Shown here: positions 52,680 through 63,143 of the stretch, in pieces | Numbering within the stretch: position 1 is the first letter of the stretch | How the letters are laid out: every line of letters begins with the position of its first letter | Assembly (NCBI RefSeq): GCF_014077505.1 | Contig: NZ_JACGWA010000002.1 | Span: forward strand, 124,001-188,000 | Source: Colwellia sp. BRX10-3 | GTDB taxonomy: Bacteria; Pseudomonadota; Gammaproteobacteria; Enterobacterales; Alteromonadaceae | DNA length: 64,000 nt | Direction: 5' to 3' | The notes under the pieces: generated by a model | What the model saw: only the letters and a program-made list of their open reading frames with translations | Told to the model about the DNA's origin: nothing | The model's database searches: none | Made by a program: the position numbers and the translations under genes

Positions 52680-54272
52680 ATGAACAGTAAAGGTGCTTTT
52701 AATGGCAAGCTAAGTCGACGAGTTTTTATTTACATTTTTCTGTGTAGTGCTTTTTTATCTGTGTGCTCAACTATGATTCAATTATATGTTGATTTTCAAA
52801 ATGGCGTTTCCACGCTAGATGAACGCTTTAATAATATTGAATTAAGTTTTAATCAGTCAATATCCACCAGTTTATGGGATTTTAATGAAGATTTAGTAGA
52901 ACAACAAATTTTAGGTATTCAACGACTTCCTGATATTCGTCATGTTAAAATAACTACCAGTTTTGGTAAGGTTTACCAAGTAGGTGACGCTACCGTTGGT
53001 GCTAAAAAAGTTGAAAGTCATCCCATTGCTTTTGAAGGCAATATTATTGGAAATATGGTTATTTCTGCTGACTATCAAGATATTTATCAGCATTTATGGC
53101 AGAAAGCCGGTTTTATTATATTTACTGAATTTATTAAAATATTCATAGTTGCCCTTTGTACGTTTTTTATTGTTCATTGGTTAATAACCCGTCATTTGTA
53201 TCGTATTACTTTATATTCACAGGCCATGAGTGGCGAAAGTATCGATATGCCATTAACGTTGGAAAGTCGTAGCAAAAAAACTGACGAACTTGATGAGTTA
53301 GTATCAGCCATTAATATTATGCGTATGACACTAAAAAATGACATTATTAAGTTAGAAGATGCAGAAAATGCATTGATTAATCTCAATGGCGATTTAGAAA
53401 TTAAAGTTTATGAACGCACCTCGAAATTAGCTGAAAGTAATCAAGAGTTACAACGCTCGCTTAATGAGTTGACCTTAGCTAAGGACCAGCTTGTTCAATC
53501 AGAGAAAATGGCTTCACTTGGTCAATTGGTCGCAGGTGTTGCTCATGAAGTTAATACCCCATTAGGAATTTGCGTTACCTCAGTAAGCGCCTTAAAAGAA
53601 AAGGTTGCTGAATTGAGTCATGCACTTAATGATGAAACATTAACAAAAAAACAATTAACGTCGATGTTAAGTCTGTTTGCTGAGTATGAAAAAATTATTG
53701 AACGTAGCCTAAACAAAGCCGTAGAATTAATTCGTGGTTTTAAATCTGTTGCCGTTGAGTATCATACCGATCCAAAAATAAACATTAACTTAGCACAGCA
53801 CGTTAATGACATTGTAAATACCGTAAAAACTTTATTTAAACAAAAAAAATATACGATTAAGATCTTGGTTGATAAAGAGCTAAATTTAGTCACATACCCA
53901 AGTGCATGGAATCAAATATTAACCAACTTTTTAACTAATTCTCATATTCACGGTTTTGAAAACCGTATAGATGGTGATATTTCTATCGAATTTAAAGCGA
54001 ATGAAGATAGTCTTTTATTGATATATAAAGATAACGGTAAAGGCTTGGATGCTAAAATAAAAGATAAAATATTTGACCCATTTGTTACCACAAAAAGAGG
54101 CTTAGGTGGTTCAGGTTTAGGTATGAATATTGTTTATAATCTAGTTAGTACTAAGCTAGAAGGTACTATCAAAGTTATTGAAAGGGAGAAGGGCTGTTGT
54201 TTTGTTGTGGAAGTACCTCTACAAAAAGAAAATATAATTAAGTCAGTGCCAGAGTTAAAAATCATACCTTAA
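52680..54272 (+). CDS. Orphan membrane sensor histidine kinase
   Basis: A 530-residue kinase. Membrane spans at about 13-35 and 143-168 enclose a periplasmic sensor domain. Then come a HAMP-like linker (about 170-225) and a coiled coil (about 225-275). The HisKA-type dimer domain has the phospho-accepting His in VAGVAHEVNTPLGI (about residue 289). The ATPase domain has N box (ILTNFLTNSHIHG), G1 (YKDNGKGLD), F box (IFDPFVTTKRG) and G2 (GGSGLGMNIV). The sensor domain is not one I recognise. No response regulator is adjacent, so its partner must be elsewhere. Confidence 0.88.
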   Translation: MNSKGAFNGKLSRRVFIYIFLCSAFLSVCSTMIQLYVDFQNGVSTLDERFNNIELSFNQSISTSLWDFNEDLVEQQILGIQRLPDIRHVKITTSFGKVYQVGDATVGAKKVESHPIAFEGNIIGNMVISADYQDIYQHLWQKAGFIIFTEFIKIFIVALCTFFIVHWLITRHLYRITLYSQAMSGESIDMPLTLESRSKKTDELDELVSAINIMRMTLKNDIIKLEDAENALINLNGDLEIKVYERTSKLAESNQELQRSLNELTLAKDQLVQSEKMASLGQLVAGVAHEVNTPLGICVTSVSALKEKVAELSHALNDETLTKKQLTSMLSLFAEYEKIIERSLNKAVELIRGFKSVAVEYHTDPKININLAQHVNDIVNTVKTLFKQKKYTIKILVDKELNLVTYPSAWNQILTNFLTNSHIHGFENRIDGDISIEFKANEDSLLLIYKDNGKGLDAKIKDKIFDPFVTTKRGLGGSGLGMNIVYNLVSTKLEGTIKVIEREKGCCFVVEVPLQKENIIKSVPELKIIP

Positions 54273-54522
54273 TCGCAATGCTTTAAGCAGATAAAGTAGC
54301 TAGCTAACCTCAAGTTTACTCACTTTTAATTAAGGTTAGTTATATTTATAGCTATTATTAATTGATCACCCGTAAGCATCCTATTTCAATCCCATGTCAG
54401 CATTATTGCTATTCATACATAAAGCTATGATTGATTAACGGGTCTGTACAGCCAGTTTTCTTAATAATATTTTTTATCACACTTTTTACCACAGCTTTTA
54501 ATAACACGATGTATAAAAAAGA

Positions 54523-56247
54523 TTAAACAAAAAAGTAAGCAGTCAAAGTCCAAAGTAAAGCGGCTAATGAAGCGGCTAATGCTGCAGGCGCTAACTGAGA
54601 TTTTACATGGTCCATTAAGTCACACCCTGTGGTCATCGCACTGAGAATAGTCGTATCAGAAATTGGAGAACATTGATCGCCAAAAACACTTCCATTTAGC
54701 ACAGTGGCAAAACATAGCATCATAAATAATTCAGGATTAGCTACCCCTTGGCTTTGAGAAATAGCCCAAGCCAATGGCATGGCTAAAGGAAAGGCTATGG
54801 CATAAGTGCCCCAACTTGTACCGGTAGAAAAAGCTATTATCATAGTGATAAGTTGTAAAATCACCGGTAAGCACCAGAAGGGTAATTGCTCACCTAATAA
54901 AGAAACTAAAAATAGGCCACCGCCGGTTTCTTTACTAATACTGCCAATAATCACCGCTAACATTAAAATAACCGATGCAAATACCACACCTTTTAAACCG
55001 TTACCAAAACCGTCAACGACATCATTTAAAGACATACCTTTTATTAAAGCAATAACCGCTGAAAGTATTAGTGCAGCACCAAAAGCCCAATTAATTTTAG
55101 GCGAGCCCAGCATTACAAAGCTGCCAATGGCAATGGCGGTTAAGGTGATTAAAGGTAATATAAATTCAAGCACATGGGGTTTATAACCTTTAGGTATATC
55201 TGTACTTTGCAATTCTTTTGCACTTAAAGGCTTGGCAGTAGGAGCGTCTAGTTGATTATGTGTTTCAGCTCGCAGCTTGGCAGCGCGTATACGCTTGCCT
55301 GAAAAAGTGGTGATATTTAGGCTTAATAGCAAGGTACCCGTAACAGCAAACATACTATAAAAGCTAAATGGAATACTTTGGAAGAAAAAACTGATCCGGT
55401 CTGCTTCTGTTGCTAAAAAAGAAACGCCAGGAATAAATATTAAGGCTTGAACGTATGCTGGCCAAGCATTAAAAGCTAGTATTGATGCGATAGGTGACGC
55501 GGTTGAATCAACAATGTAACTCATTTCTTCGTGACTAACTTTTGCTTTATCTGCTAATGGTCGTACTGTGGTTCCTACTAACACTGTACTCATGGTGCCA
55601 CCCTGGAAAAACAACATGCCAAGTAACCACGAAACCAGTTTTGCGGACTTTCTTCCCTTAACAAAATGTTTGGTCATGAAATTGGCAAAAGCTTGTGCTG
55701 CGCCAGTTTTAGACCAAATACCTAACAAACCACCTAATAGCCATAAATAAAGTAACAGCAGTGCGGCAGTGCCTTCTTTTGCCAGATTTGGAATAATGAC
55801 TTTATCGGTTAAGTCGTAACGGCCTAGCATTATTGAGCCAACTACTACGCCGCCAAGTAAAGCTGTAAGTGGCTCACGGGTTAATAAACATAATGCTATT
55901 GTAATAAATGCAGGCAGCAGTGACCAAATACCAAAGTGGAAGGCAGGTTTTAATAGTTTTAATTGCTGGTTTTCGTCTTGTACCCACTGTTGTTCGAGCG
56001 CTGGTGAACGGGCTGAAGCACTCAGGTTAAGCTGATTAAGTGGCGAGCTTTGATAATCGACTACATTATCTATAATAACTTTTTGACCTTTATAAATATA
56101 ACTCGAAATACCTTTAATATTAGTACTAACATCATAAACATAACTTTGTTCTACCCAGTGTGGTGCGATAAATTGTTTAATATAAATTGCTGATAAAATG
56201 GCAAAAATAAATGCGATTAGGGCGATACTATTGTGTTTTGTCGGCAT
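54523..56247 (-). CDS. NhaC-family Na+/H+ antiporter
   Basis: A 574-residue integral membrane protein with 11-13 hydrophobic spans, of the NhaC antiporter family. Family-typical segments include [57 protein letters not shown] and [21 protein letters not shown] periplasmic loop of about 80 residues follows the first span and is unusual in length. It is divergent from a GntR-type regulator, which may control it. The substrate may be Na+ or an organic acid/amine exchanged for protons; only family evidence exists. Confidence 0.85.
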   Translation of the reverse strand: MPTKHNSIALIAFIFAILSAIYIKQFIAPHWVEQSYVYDVSTNIKGISSYIYKGQKVIIDNVVDYQSSPLNQLNLSASARSPALEQQWVQDENQQLKLLKPAFHFGIWSLLPAFITIALCLLTREPLTALLGGVVVGSIMLGRYDLTDKVIIPNLAKEGTAALLLLYLWLLGGLLGIWSKTGAAQAFANFMTKHFVKGRKSAKLVSWLLGMLFFQGGTMSTVLVGTTVRPLADKAKVSHEEMSYIVDSTASPIASILAFNAWPAYVQALIFIPGVSFLATEADRISFFFQSIPFSFYSMFAVTGTLLLSLNITTFSGKRIRAAKLRAETHNQLDAPTAKPLSAKELQSTDIPKGYKPHVLEFILPLITLTAIAIGSFVMLGSPKINWAFGAALILSAVIALIKGMSLNDVVDGFGNGLKGVVFASVILMLAVIIGSISKETGGGLFLVSLLGEQLPFWCLPVILQLITMIIAFSTGTSWGTYAIAFPLAMPLAWAISQSQGVANPELFMMLCFATVLNGSVFGDQCSPISDTTILSAMTTGCDLMDHVKSQLAPAALAASLAALLWTLTAYFFV

Positions 56248-56576
56248 ACAGAAACTCTTTTATTTTTATTTGTTTAACACGTATGTGCTTAGCTTGTATT
56301 TGTTAAGAGGTAATCAAAATATTTTTATAGATTTAACGATAACAGAATTGTCAGTGTATTAAAGGATATTAGTCGCAAAATTATAAGTGTGATAAATCAA
56401 CAAACTAATACTATTAAATTTATATCCTAATTAACGCTAATTTGTGAACTAAGTCAGTTAATTAAGCAAGCGGACAAAAACCCTGAAAAGTCACCTAATA
56501 GCTTGGGTATTGCGCTATTGTTTTGTGTTTAGCTCTGGGTTCTTTATAATGGAATTAATATTTTTAGGAAGCCCAT
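56248..56576. other. Divergent promoter region of antiporter and GntR regulator
   Basis: 329 AT-rich bases; the probable site of GntR-type operators, but no convincing palindrome was identified by eye. Confidence 0.45.
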
Positions 56577-57248
56577 ATGAGCATCGTATACAAAACTAGA
56601 ACTCAATTAGTTGTTGAAACACTTAGAGAAAAAATATTAAGTGGCAAAATTAAAGCGGGTCAGCCTTTAAGACAAGCAGCGCTTGCAACTGAGTTAAACG
56701 TTAGTCGAATTCCTATTAGAGAAGCACTACTGCAGCTTGAAGGTGAGGGTTTAGTTGCGTTTGAAGCTCATAAAGGTGCAACAGCGACAGAACTTAATGC
56801 TGACCAAGTTGATGAACTGTTTGAATTGCGCGCTATGCTCGAGGCTGATTTATTGGCTAACTCTTTGCCGAATATTAGTGACGAAAAACTAGAAGAAGCA
56901 ACGCAATTACTGAAAAAACTTGATAAAGCACTAGGCAAAGAAAATGCAGCTAATACCTGGAGTGAGCTCAATTCTGATTATCACAATTGCTTATATTCGG
57001 GCGCTAAACGCCCACAAACACAAAACCTAGTGAATACACTCAATAAAAACGCTGATCGTTATATTCGAATGCATTTACTTTGGGCCGGTGGTATTTCTAA
57101 AGCAGAATCTGAACATAATGAGATTTTAGCGCTCAGTAAAGCTCGCGATATCGATAAGGCAGTAGCGTTATTGAAACAACATATTTTAGGTTCTCGCGAT
57201 GAGATTAAAGCATTTTTAGAAGCACGTGAATTAAAAATTAACGGCTAA
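56577..57248 (+). CDS. GntR-family (FCD type) transcription regulator
   Basis: A 223-residue regulator. The N-terminal winged helix includes LREKILSGKIKAGQPLRQAA and VSRIPIREALLQLEGEGLV. The C-terminal FCD effector domain (about 80-215) has metal-ligand-like D/H residues in ELNSDYHNCLYSG and EHNEILALSK. An AGGAAG ribosome site precedes the ATG. FCD regulators bind small organic acids. The divergent antiporter is the most likely target. Confidence 0.9.
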   Translation: MSIVYKTRTQLVVETLREKILSGKIKAGQPLRQAALATELNVSRIPIREALLQLEGEGLVAFEAHKGATATELNADQVDELFELRAMLEADLLANSLPNISDEKLEEATQLLKKLDKALGKENAANTWSELNSDYHNCLYSGAKRPQTQNLVNTLNKNADRYIRMHLLWAGGISKAESEHNEILALSKARDIDKAVALLKQHILGSRDEIKAFLEARELKING

Positions 57249-57281
57249 TTTTTGCTGTTTAATCCTCAAGTAAATGGCTCC

Positions 57282-57302
57282 AAATGGCATAATGCCATTA
57301 AG
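57282..57302 (+). other. Small palindrome after the GntR gene
   Basis: AATGGCAT / ATGCCATT, about 35 bases after the stop; a weak terminator candidate without a T-run. Confidence 0.35.
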
Positions 57303-57389
57303 TTTAATATTTGTTTGATAACCTTGATGTAATTATGAGCAAATATTGACTTTTCATAGATATATCTATAGTATTCCCGCGCCTTCAAG

Positions 57390-57457
57390 CCCCGAAAGAT
57401 AACGTTTTTCGTTAAATTCGATTGGTATAAAACACCTTTCATCAAGATACTCTCGGG
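57390..57457 (+). ncRNA. Possible structured leader upstream of the SulP gene
   Basis: Outer arms CCCGA (57391) and TCGGG (57453) enclose a small hairpin TAACG/CGTTA with T5 loop and a second GGT/ACC pair. This could be a multi-branch RNA about 80 bases before the SulP start. It matches no riboswitch class that I know, and the stems are short. Confidence 0.25.
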
Positions 57458-57538
57458 ACTGTACCTAACGTATTTAAATTCAAGCTGGTTTTAAACTCAG
57501 CTTATTTTTTTGATGTTCTAATCAAAGTAGAGAAAATA

Positions 57539-59095
57539 ATGTTTGAATTACACGCCAGTAAAGTGGCAAATTTAAAAAACGATGTATTATCTGGTTTTAC
57601 GGTAGCCTTAGCATTAGTGCCCGAAGCCGTCGCATTTGCCTTTGTTGCGGGTGTTGAACCTCTGGTTGGTTTATACGCTGCCTTTATGGTTGGTTTAATT
57701 ACCTCTATATTTGGTGGTCGTCCAGGTATGATCTCTGGTGCTACTGGCGCAATGGCCGTTGTAATGGTGAGTTTAGTTGCTATTCATGGTGTTGAATATT
57801 TATTTGCCACGGTTGTGCTAACCGGGGTGCTGCAAATACTGGCGGGGCTCTTTAAGCTCGGTAAGTTCATTCGCTTAGTGCCTCATCCGGTTATGCTAGG
57901 TTTTGTTAATGGCTTAGCAATTGTTATCTTCCTTGCTCAGTTAGGGCAATTTAAGGTCACCAACGATGAAGGTGTATTGGCCTGGATGCAAGGCAGCCAA
58001 ATGTTAATTATGGTGGGTTTAATCGTGTTAACTATGGCGATTATTCACTTTTTACCTAAGCTGACTAAAGCTGTTCCGTCATCACTTGTTGCTATTGTTG
58101 TAGTTACATTTTTAGCGCAAAGCCTAGATTTAGACGCCCGTACAGTGGTTGATTTCGTGCGTGATATGACCAATGATCCTCTGGCTTCTATTGCCGGTGG
58201 TTTACCACAATTTAGTATTCCAAACGTGCCATTTAGTTTTGAAACATTCCAAGTGATTTTACCTTTTGCACTTATTTTAGCCGCTATTGGTTTAATAGAA
58301 TCATTGCTAACGTTAACCTTAATTGATGAATTAACCGGTACACGTGGCCATGGCAATAAAGAGTGTATTGCACAAGGCGCAGCAAATACCGCAACTGGCT
58401 TTTTTGGTGGCATGGGTGGTTGTGCCATGATTGGTCAGTCCATGATCAATGTTAATTCCGGTGGTCGCGGCCGTATGTCGGGTGTTACGGCAGCACTTGC
58501 GCTACTTGGTTTTATCTTATTTGGATCGGGTTTAATTGAACAAATTCCATTAGCAGCACTTGTGGGTGTTATGTTTATTGTGGTTATTGGTACTTTTGAA
58601 TGGTCGAGTATTCGTATTCTAGGCAAAGTGCCAAAAGCTGACGCCTTTGTTATTATTTTAGTATCAGCCGTAACTGTCGCCACTGATTTAGCGATAGCTG
58701 TTGTAGTTGGTGTTATTGTTTCAGCCTTGGTGTTTGCTTGGGAACATGCAAAACATGTTGTGGTTCATCGTTCAATAAATTCCAATGGATCAACGGTTTA
58801 TGACGTTTCTGGACCACTATTTTTTGGTTCTGTATCTAGCTTTTTAGAGCAGTTTGATATGGAAGGTGATAGCGATGATGTTATTGTTGAATTTAAAAAT
58901 TCACGCGTAGCCGACCATTCAGCTATTGAAGCCATCGATACTTTAGCCGACCGTTATATTAGTCACGGCAAGCAAATGCACTTAAGACATTTAAGTAAAG
59001 AGTGTACGCTATTGTTAACTAAAGCGGGCAGCTTAGTGGAAATCAACGTGATTGAAGACCCTGATTATCATATCGCCAGTGATAAACTAGGTTAA
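57539..59095 (+). CDS. SulP/SLC26-family anion transporter
   Basis: A 518-residue inner-membrane transporter with 12-14 hydrophobic spans and a C-terminal STAS domain (about 415-510, including [15 protein letters not shown] and [15 protein letters not shown]). The sulfate transporter signature region [20 protein letters not shown] is at the N-terminus. In marine bacteria SulP proteins carry sulfate or bicarbonate; the substrate cannot be told from sequence. No carbonic anhydrase gene is adjacent. Single gene with a possible structured leader. Confidence 0.9.
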   Translation: MFELHASKVANLKNDVLSGFTVALALVPEAVAFAFVAGVEPLVGLYAAFMVGLITSIFGGRPGMISGATGAMAVVMVSLVAIHGVEYLFATVVLTGVLQILAGLFKLGKFIRLVPHPVMLGFVNGLAIVIFLAQLGQFKVTNDEGVLAWMQGSQMLIMVGLIVLTMAIIHFLPKLTKAVPSSLVAIVVVTFLAQSLDLDARTVVDFVRDMTNDPLASIAGGLPQFSIPNVPFSFETFQVILPFALILAAIGLIESLLTLTLIDELTGTRGHGNKECIAQGAANTATGFFGGMGGCAMIGQSMINVNSGGRGRMSGVTAALALLGFILFGSGLIEQIPLAALVGVMFIVVIGTFEWSSIRILGKVPKADAFVIILVSAVTVATDLAIAVVVGVIVSALVFAWEHAKHVVVHRSINSNGSTVYDVSGPLFFGSVSSFLEQFDMEGDSDDVIVEFKNSRVADHSAIEAIDTLADRYISHGKQMHLRHLSKECTLLLTKAGSLVEINVIEDPDYHIASDKLG

Positions 59096-59113
59096 ATAAC
59101 CTCCAAAGTGATA

Positions 59114-59144
59114 ATTGGGTATATACTAAAAGTATATGCCCAAT
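59114..59144 (+). terminator. Hairpin after SulP gene
   Basis: Arms ATTGGG-TATATACT / AGTATAT-CCCAAT with one mismatch and a three-base loop, 19 bases past the stop; no T-run. Confidence 0.55.
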
Positions 59145-59186
59145 GGCTTAATTTAAATCAATTGGTATTAAACGAAGTATAACTAG

Positions 59187-59492
59187 ATGCAGTTAGAATT
59201 TTTTGATGTCCCTAGCCCTTGTATCGGTATTTGTCAGTCTGATGACAAAGGACAATGTTCGGGTTGTTTTCGTATGCGAGACGAACGTTTAAATTGGATA
59301 TCATTTGATTCTAACGAGCGTCAAAAAGTTATTAAACGTTGCTTGCAGCGTAAAAATCGTAAAACTAAACCTGTAAAAGTTAAAGTAGCTGAAGTTATTG
59401 TTGAAGATAAACAAGCCTCTTTACTTGATTCTCCAAGTAAGCATCGCATTGATAAGAGTAGCGATATTGATTTTGGTGACTTTGAACTTTAA
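59187..59492 (+). CDS. DUF1289 family protein
   Basis: A 101-residue protein. Its N-terminal half has the four-cysteine DUF1289 pattern (CIGICQSDDKGQCSGC), likely a small metal-binding site, then the conserved RLNWISFDSNER. The C-terminal half is basic then acidic and not conserved. Function unknown. Single gene. Confidence 0.88.
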   Translation: MQLEFFDVPSPCIGICQSDDKGQCSGCFRMRDERLNWISFDSNERQKVIKRCLQRKNRKTKPVKVKVAEVIVEDKQASLLDSPSKHRIDKSSDIDFGDFEL

Positions 59493-59724
59493 CTTTAAAT
59501 CTCCGCTAGCATCCATTTACCGCAGATAGTTGGCAGTTCAACGCAATTGCTCATCTCCCCTATATGTCTGACTTGTTGTCGAAGACAATTCATAATATTG
59601 TAGCAATAATATCTACAATAATTTAGGTTAAATAACTTAACTTGAATAATCACAAACTCATACAAACTCGACTGAATAACATAGTGTTTTTTTGCAGTAT
59701 GTAGAGTAAAACAGGAATACATTT

Positions 59725-61107
59725 ATGCAAAAATTTCTACCATCATTAGTGATGGCAGCACTTTCTGTTGCCTTAACTGGTTGTTTGCAAAGCGAACAGC
59801 AAGACGAAAAAGTGGTGATTAATAAAAACCCATATCCAAGTACTTACAAAGCTTTACCACTGCAAACTACATTAATAAAAAACGCAACGGTATTAACGGG
59901 TACCGGCACTCGTATGGATAATGCCGACGTTTTGATGGTAGACGGTAAAATTAACAAAATTGGTAACAACTTAATCGCCGAAGGCGCCGTTGAGATTGAC
60001 GCTAATGGTAAATGGATAACACCAGGCATAATTGATGTGCACTCACATTTAGGTGTTTACCCAAGCCCTTCTGTAGAGTCACACTCTGACGGTAATGAAA
60101 TGAGCTCGCCTAATACTTCAGAAGTATGGGCTGAACATAGTATTTGGCCGCAAGATCCTGGTTTTGAAGCAGCGCGTGCCGGTGGTATTACTACACTACA
60201 AATTTTACCTGGCTCAGCTAATTTATTTGGCGGTCGCGGTGTAACACTGCGAAATGTTCCTAGTCATACCATGCAAGGTATGAAGTTTCCAAATGCACCA
60301 TATGGCTTGAAAATGGCTTGTGGAGAGAATCCAAAACGGGTTTACGGTAGCCGTAAAGTCTTGCCGTCAACGCGCATGGGTAATATGGCTGGTTACCGTA
60401 TGGCTTGGGCTGATGCCACTGAATATAAACGTGCTTGGGAAAAGTATGACACTGACTATCAAGCAGGTAAAAATCCTACAGCACCTGAGCGTGATATAGA
60501 ACTAGATACTTTAAAAGGCGTACTCGATGGTGATATTTTAATTCATAACCATTGTTATAAAGCTGAAGAAATGGCGATGATGATCGATCTGGGTAAAGAA
60601 TTTAATTACCACTCGGGTACTTTTCACCATGCTATTGAAGCCTACAAAGTTGCGGATACGCTGGCTGAAAATGGCAACTGTGCAGCCATGTGGCCAGATT
60701 GGTGGGGCTTTAAAATGGAAGCTTACGACATGGTGCATGAAAACGTAGCGATTGTTGATGCCGTAAAAAATTCTTGTGCGGTAGTACATTCTGACTCTTC
60801 TAGTACCATTCAGCGTTTAAACCAAGAAGCGGGCAAGGTTATGTATCGTGCCAACGAAAATGGTTTTGAGATAACGCCTGAATTAGCTATAACGTGGATC
60901 ACAGCGAATGCAGCACAATCATTAGGTCTAGCGGATGAAACGGGTAGCTTAGAAAATGGTAAAAATGCTGATGTGGTGATTTGGAATCAAAACCCATTCA
61001 GTGTTTATGCCCAAGCTGAACAAGTATTTGTTGATGGCGCGAAAGTTTACGACCGTTTTGATGAAAAATATCAAGCGAAAAGCGATTTCCTGTTAGGTCA
61101 AAGATAA
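59725..61107 (+). CDS. Amidohydrolase-family lipoprotein, metal-binding paralogue
   Basis: A 460-residue exported lipoprotein (lipobox LTGC near residue 20) of the amidohydrolase superfamily. The metal motif H-x-H is present in GIIDVHSHLGVY. Other candidate ligands lie in LIHNHCYKAEEM, FHHAIEAYK and VVHSDSSS. The C-terminal composite-sandwich part ends LENGKNADVVIWNQNPFSVY. Related proteins include imidazolonepropionase- and prolidase-like enzymes; the substrate is unknown. The next gene is a paralogue 10 bases downstream, so the two probably act together at the cell envelope. Confidence 0.87.
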   Translation: MQKFLPSLVMAALSVALTGCLQSEQQDEKVVINKNPYPSTYKALPLQTTLIKNATVLTGTGTRMDNADVLMVDGKINKIGNNLIAEGAVEIDANGKWITPGIIDVHSHLGVYPSPSVESHSDGNEMSSPNTSEVWAEHSIWPQDPGFEAARAGGITTLQILPGSANLFGGRGVTLRNVPSHTMQGMKFPNAPYGLKMACGENPKRVYGSRKVLPSTRMGNMAGYRMAWADATEYKRAWEKYDTDYQAGKNPTAPERDIELDTLKGVLDGDILIHNHCYKAEEMAMMIDLGKEFNYHSGTFHHAIEAYKVADTLAENGNCAAMWPDWWGFKMEAYDMVHENVAIVDAVKNSCAVVHSDSSSTIQRLNQEAGKVMYRANENGFEITPELAITWITANAAQSLGLADETGSLENGKNADVVIWNQNPFSVYAQAEQVFVDGAKVYDRFDEKYQAKSDFLLGQR

Positions 61108-61117
61108 GGTGAAGATT

Positions 61118-62377
61118 ATGAAGCATTTTAAAGTATTTAAATCATCGCTAATTGCTTTGGCGCTAGCAAGTTCAACAGCAAGTTTTGCTGAAAGTTTTGC
61201 TATTACTAATGCTACTGTACACACGGTAACTGAACAAGGTGTGCTTGAAAATGCCACAGTAGTGATTGAAAACGGTAAAGTTATTGCCATCAACCCAGAA
61301 ACCATTACCGCCGATACTATTATTGACGCTGAAGGTAAAATTTTAACTCCGGGTTTAATTGGCTCAATGAACCAATTAGGGCTAGTAGAAGTTGGCGCGG
61401 TTTCAAAAAGTCGTGATGCCAGCGATAAAAAAGCTGATATTACCTTTGATGCAAGTTTAGCGTTCAATCCACGCTCTACAGTTATTCCATATAGTCGTAA
61501 AGGCGGAATTACCAGTAATGTTGTCAGCCCTCGTGGTGGTGATGATATGTTTAAAGGCCAAACTTTTGTCGCTGACCTTTCGGGTGAGTTTGATAGCGTT
61601 CGAGCTAGTAACAAAAGTGTTGTTATTGATTTAGGTTCTAAAAGTAAAGGCTCGCGAGCGTTAAGCTTACAAAATCTACAATTTAAACTTGAAGATGCTG
61701 TTAAAGAATTAGCAAAAGCGAAAAAGAAAACTAATGACGCAAAAGACAAAAAAGAAGCAAAAGAGCCAAGTCGTGAAGCGCAAGTTATTAACGCGCTACT
61801 CGCGGGTGAAAAAGCTTTAGTCGCTTATGCAGACCGCGCTACAGACTTATTGTTTTTGTTAAAGCTTAAAAAGCAGTTTTCATTAGATATGGTATTTGTT
61901 GGCGCTGCTGATGCGGTATTAATTGCTGATAAAATCGCTGAAGCTAAAGTACCTGTTGTGATGACGGCGTTAGATAACTTACCAGGTAGTTTTGATTCTT
62001 TACATTCGTCACTTGAAAATGCAGCTAAGTTAACTAAAGCGGGCGTGACGGTAGTTTTGACGGTTAACGGCGATACCCATAATCTCTATCAACTGCGTTT
62101 CCATGCCGGTAATGCAATTGCGAATGGTTTATCACCTGATGCTGCACTTGCTTCGGTAACGGCTAATGTTGCACAAGCATTTAACCTTGATAGTGGCACA
62201 ATTTCGGTCGGTAAAACGGCAGATTTAGTGTTGTGGAGTGCTGATCCATTTGAGCTCAGTACTAAGGTTAGTCAAATGTGGATTGGGGGTAAAGAATATT
62301 CGACCCGCAGCCGCCAAGACGCCTTGCGTGATCGTTATACAACGCCAAGTGATATGCCGAAAGCTTACGTAAAGTAA
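61118..62377 (+). CDS. Amidohydrolase-like periplasmic protein lacking metal ligands
   Basis: A 419-residue paralogue of the previous gene with a signal peptide ending at TASFA. The overall fold is kept: N-terminal FAITNATVHTVTEQGVLENA and C-terminal SVGKTADLVLWSADPFEL. But the H-x-H site is replaced (GLIGSMNQLGLVEV), and the later histidine positions read LVAYADRA and MVFVGAADAV. It also has a Lys-rich insertion (about 200-220). So it is probably not an active metal hydrolase but a partner subunit. The ATG at 61118 follows AAGGTGA; the GTG at 61109 overlaps that site. A strong terminator follows. Confidence 0.85.
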   Translation: MKHFKVFKSSLIALALASSTASFAESFAITNATVHTVTEQGVLENATVVIENGKVIAINPETITADTIIDAEGKILTPGLIGSMNQLGLVEVGAVSKSRDASDKKADITFDASLAFNPRSTVIPYSRKGGITSNVVSPRGGDDMFKGQTFVADLSGEFDSVRASNKSVVIDLGSKSKGSRALSLQNLQFKLEDAVKELAKAKKKTNDAKDKKEAKEPSREAQVINALLAGEKALVAYADRATDLLFLLKLKKQFSLDMVFVGAADAVLIADKIAEAKVPVVMTALDNLPGSFDSLHSSLENAAKLTKAGVTVVLTVNGDTHNLYQLRFHAGNAIANGLSPDAALASVTANVAQAFNLDSGTISVGKTADLVLWSADPFELSTKVSQMWIGGKEYSTRSRQDALRDRYTTPSDMPKAYVK

Positions 62378-62425
62378 TGTGAAAATTATTGGTTACATCC
62401 GCGTCTAAAACCCCGTAATAAGTTT

Positions 62426-62457
62426 AAAGCTTGTCAGTAACTACTGATGGGCTTTTT
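62426..62457 (+). terminator. Terminator of the amidohydrolase pair
   Basis: Stem AAAGCTTG / TGGGCTTT (with G-T pairs) continued by TCAGTA / TACTGA and a two-base loop, then TTTCCCTTTC. It lies 48 bases past the stop. Confidence 0.75.
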
Positions 62458-62583
62458 CCCTTTCTTTTTTACCCATCAGAACCCTAGACCAAGTTAATTA
62501 TTCTCTGTTCATTTTTTAAATGATTATAATGAATACCTACAGCATTATAAATTTTATAAGTCGAATACTACTGACTACATTTA

Positions 62584-62983
62584 ATTTGCATACTTGGCTT
62601 CCTTAGAGCGAGTCTAAGTGGATACACAATAGTAGCTGTTATTGGGACCGACTCTTTTTGGGGAGGATAAATAAGCATACTGACACAATAAAAGAAAAAG
62701 GATGATAAGGGCGCTTGGGCTATTCTTGCATTGCGTCTAACTCCTACTTTACCTTCTACTATAACAAGTATTTTAGCAGGCAGACTTGAGATAAACATTT
62801 TCAAATTTATGTTAGGCTCGACAATAGGCATTGCTCCCATAGACTTGCTTAAGCACAGCATTTTTTTGCAAGGGCGCACTGGAATTTATTAAAGAGCCCT
62901 CGAGTTTGGCAATAACATCCATTGTAGCCGCCATCATTCTGTTTGTTATTTATTATGTTATTAAGAAAAAACAGATGGATTGA
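62584..62983 (+). pseudogene. Decayed VTT/DedA-type (TVP38-like) membrane protein gene
   Basis: On the plus strand one frame reads GFLRASLSGYTIVAVIGTDS, then two in-frame TAA stops. It goes on as WAILALRLTPTLPSTITSIL and FKFMLGSTIGIAPI, the R-x-x-P and G-x-x-x-G-x-x-P pattern of VTT-domain proteins. After a frameshift near 62890 it ends with a typical last span, SIVAAIILFVIYYVIKKK, stopping at 62983. The upstream part is missing. An open frame on the minus strand here is a shadow. Damaged by two stops, one frameshift and 5' loss. Confidence 0.6.
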
Positions 62984-63143
62984 TAATTAGAACAGCTATA
63001 TTTAAGATCTAGGGCAAAGATCTTATCTTTACGGTTTTTGTAGACTCAAGATTTTTGCTGTAAAAATATGGCTTGAATTACGATGAGTAATCGCTCAATA
63101 AGTTACCTTAAAAAAGGCCGGCAACGGTCAAAAGGAGAGTAAA

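Noticed and set aside
62568..62879. 103-residue open frame on the minus strand
   Set aside because: No ribosome site or family resemblance; the plus strand carries the VTT-like pseudogene, so this is its shadow.
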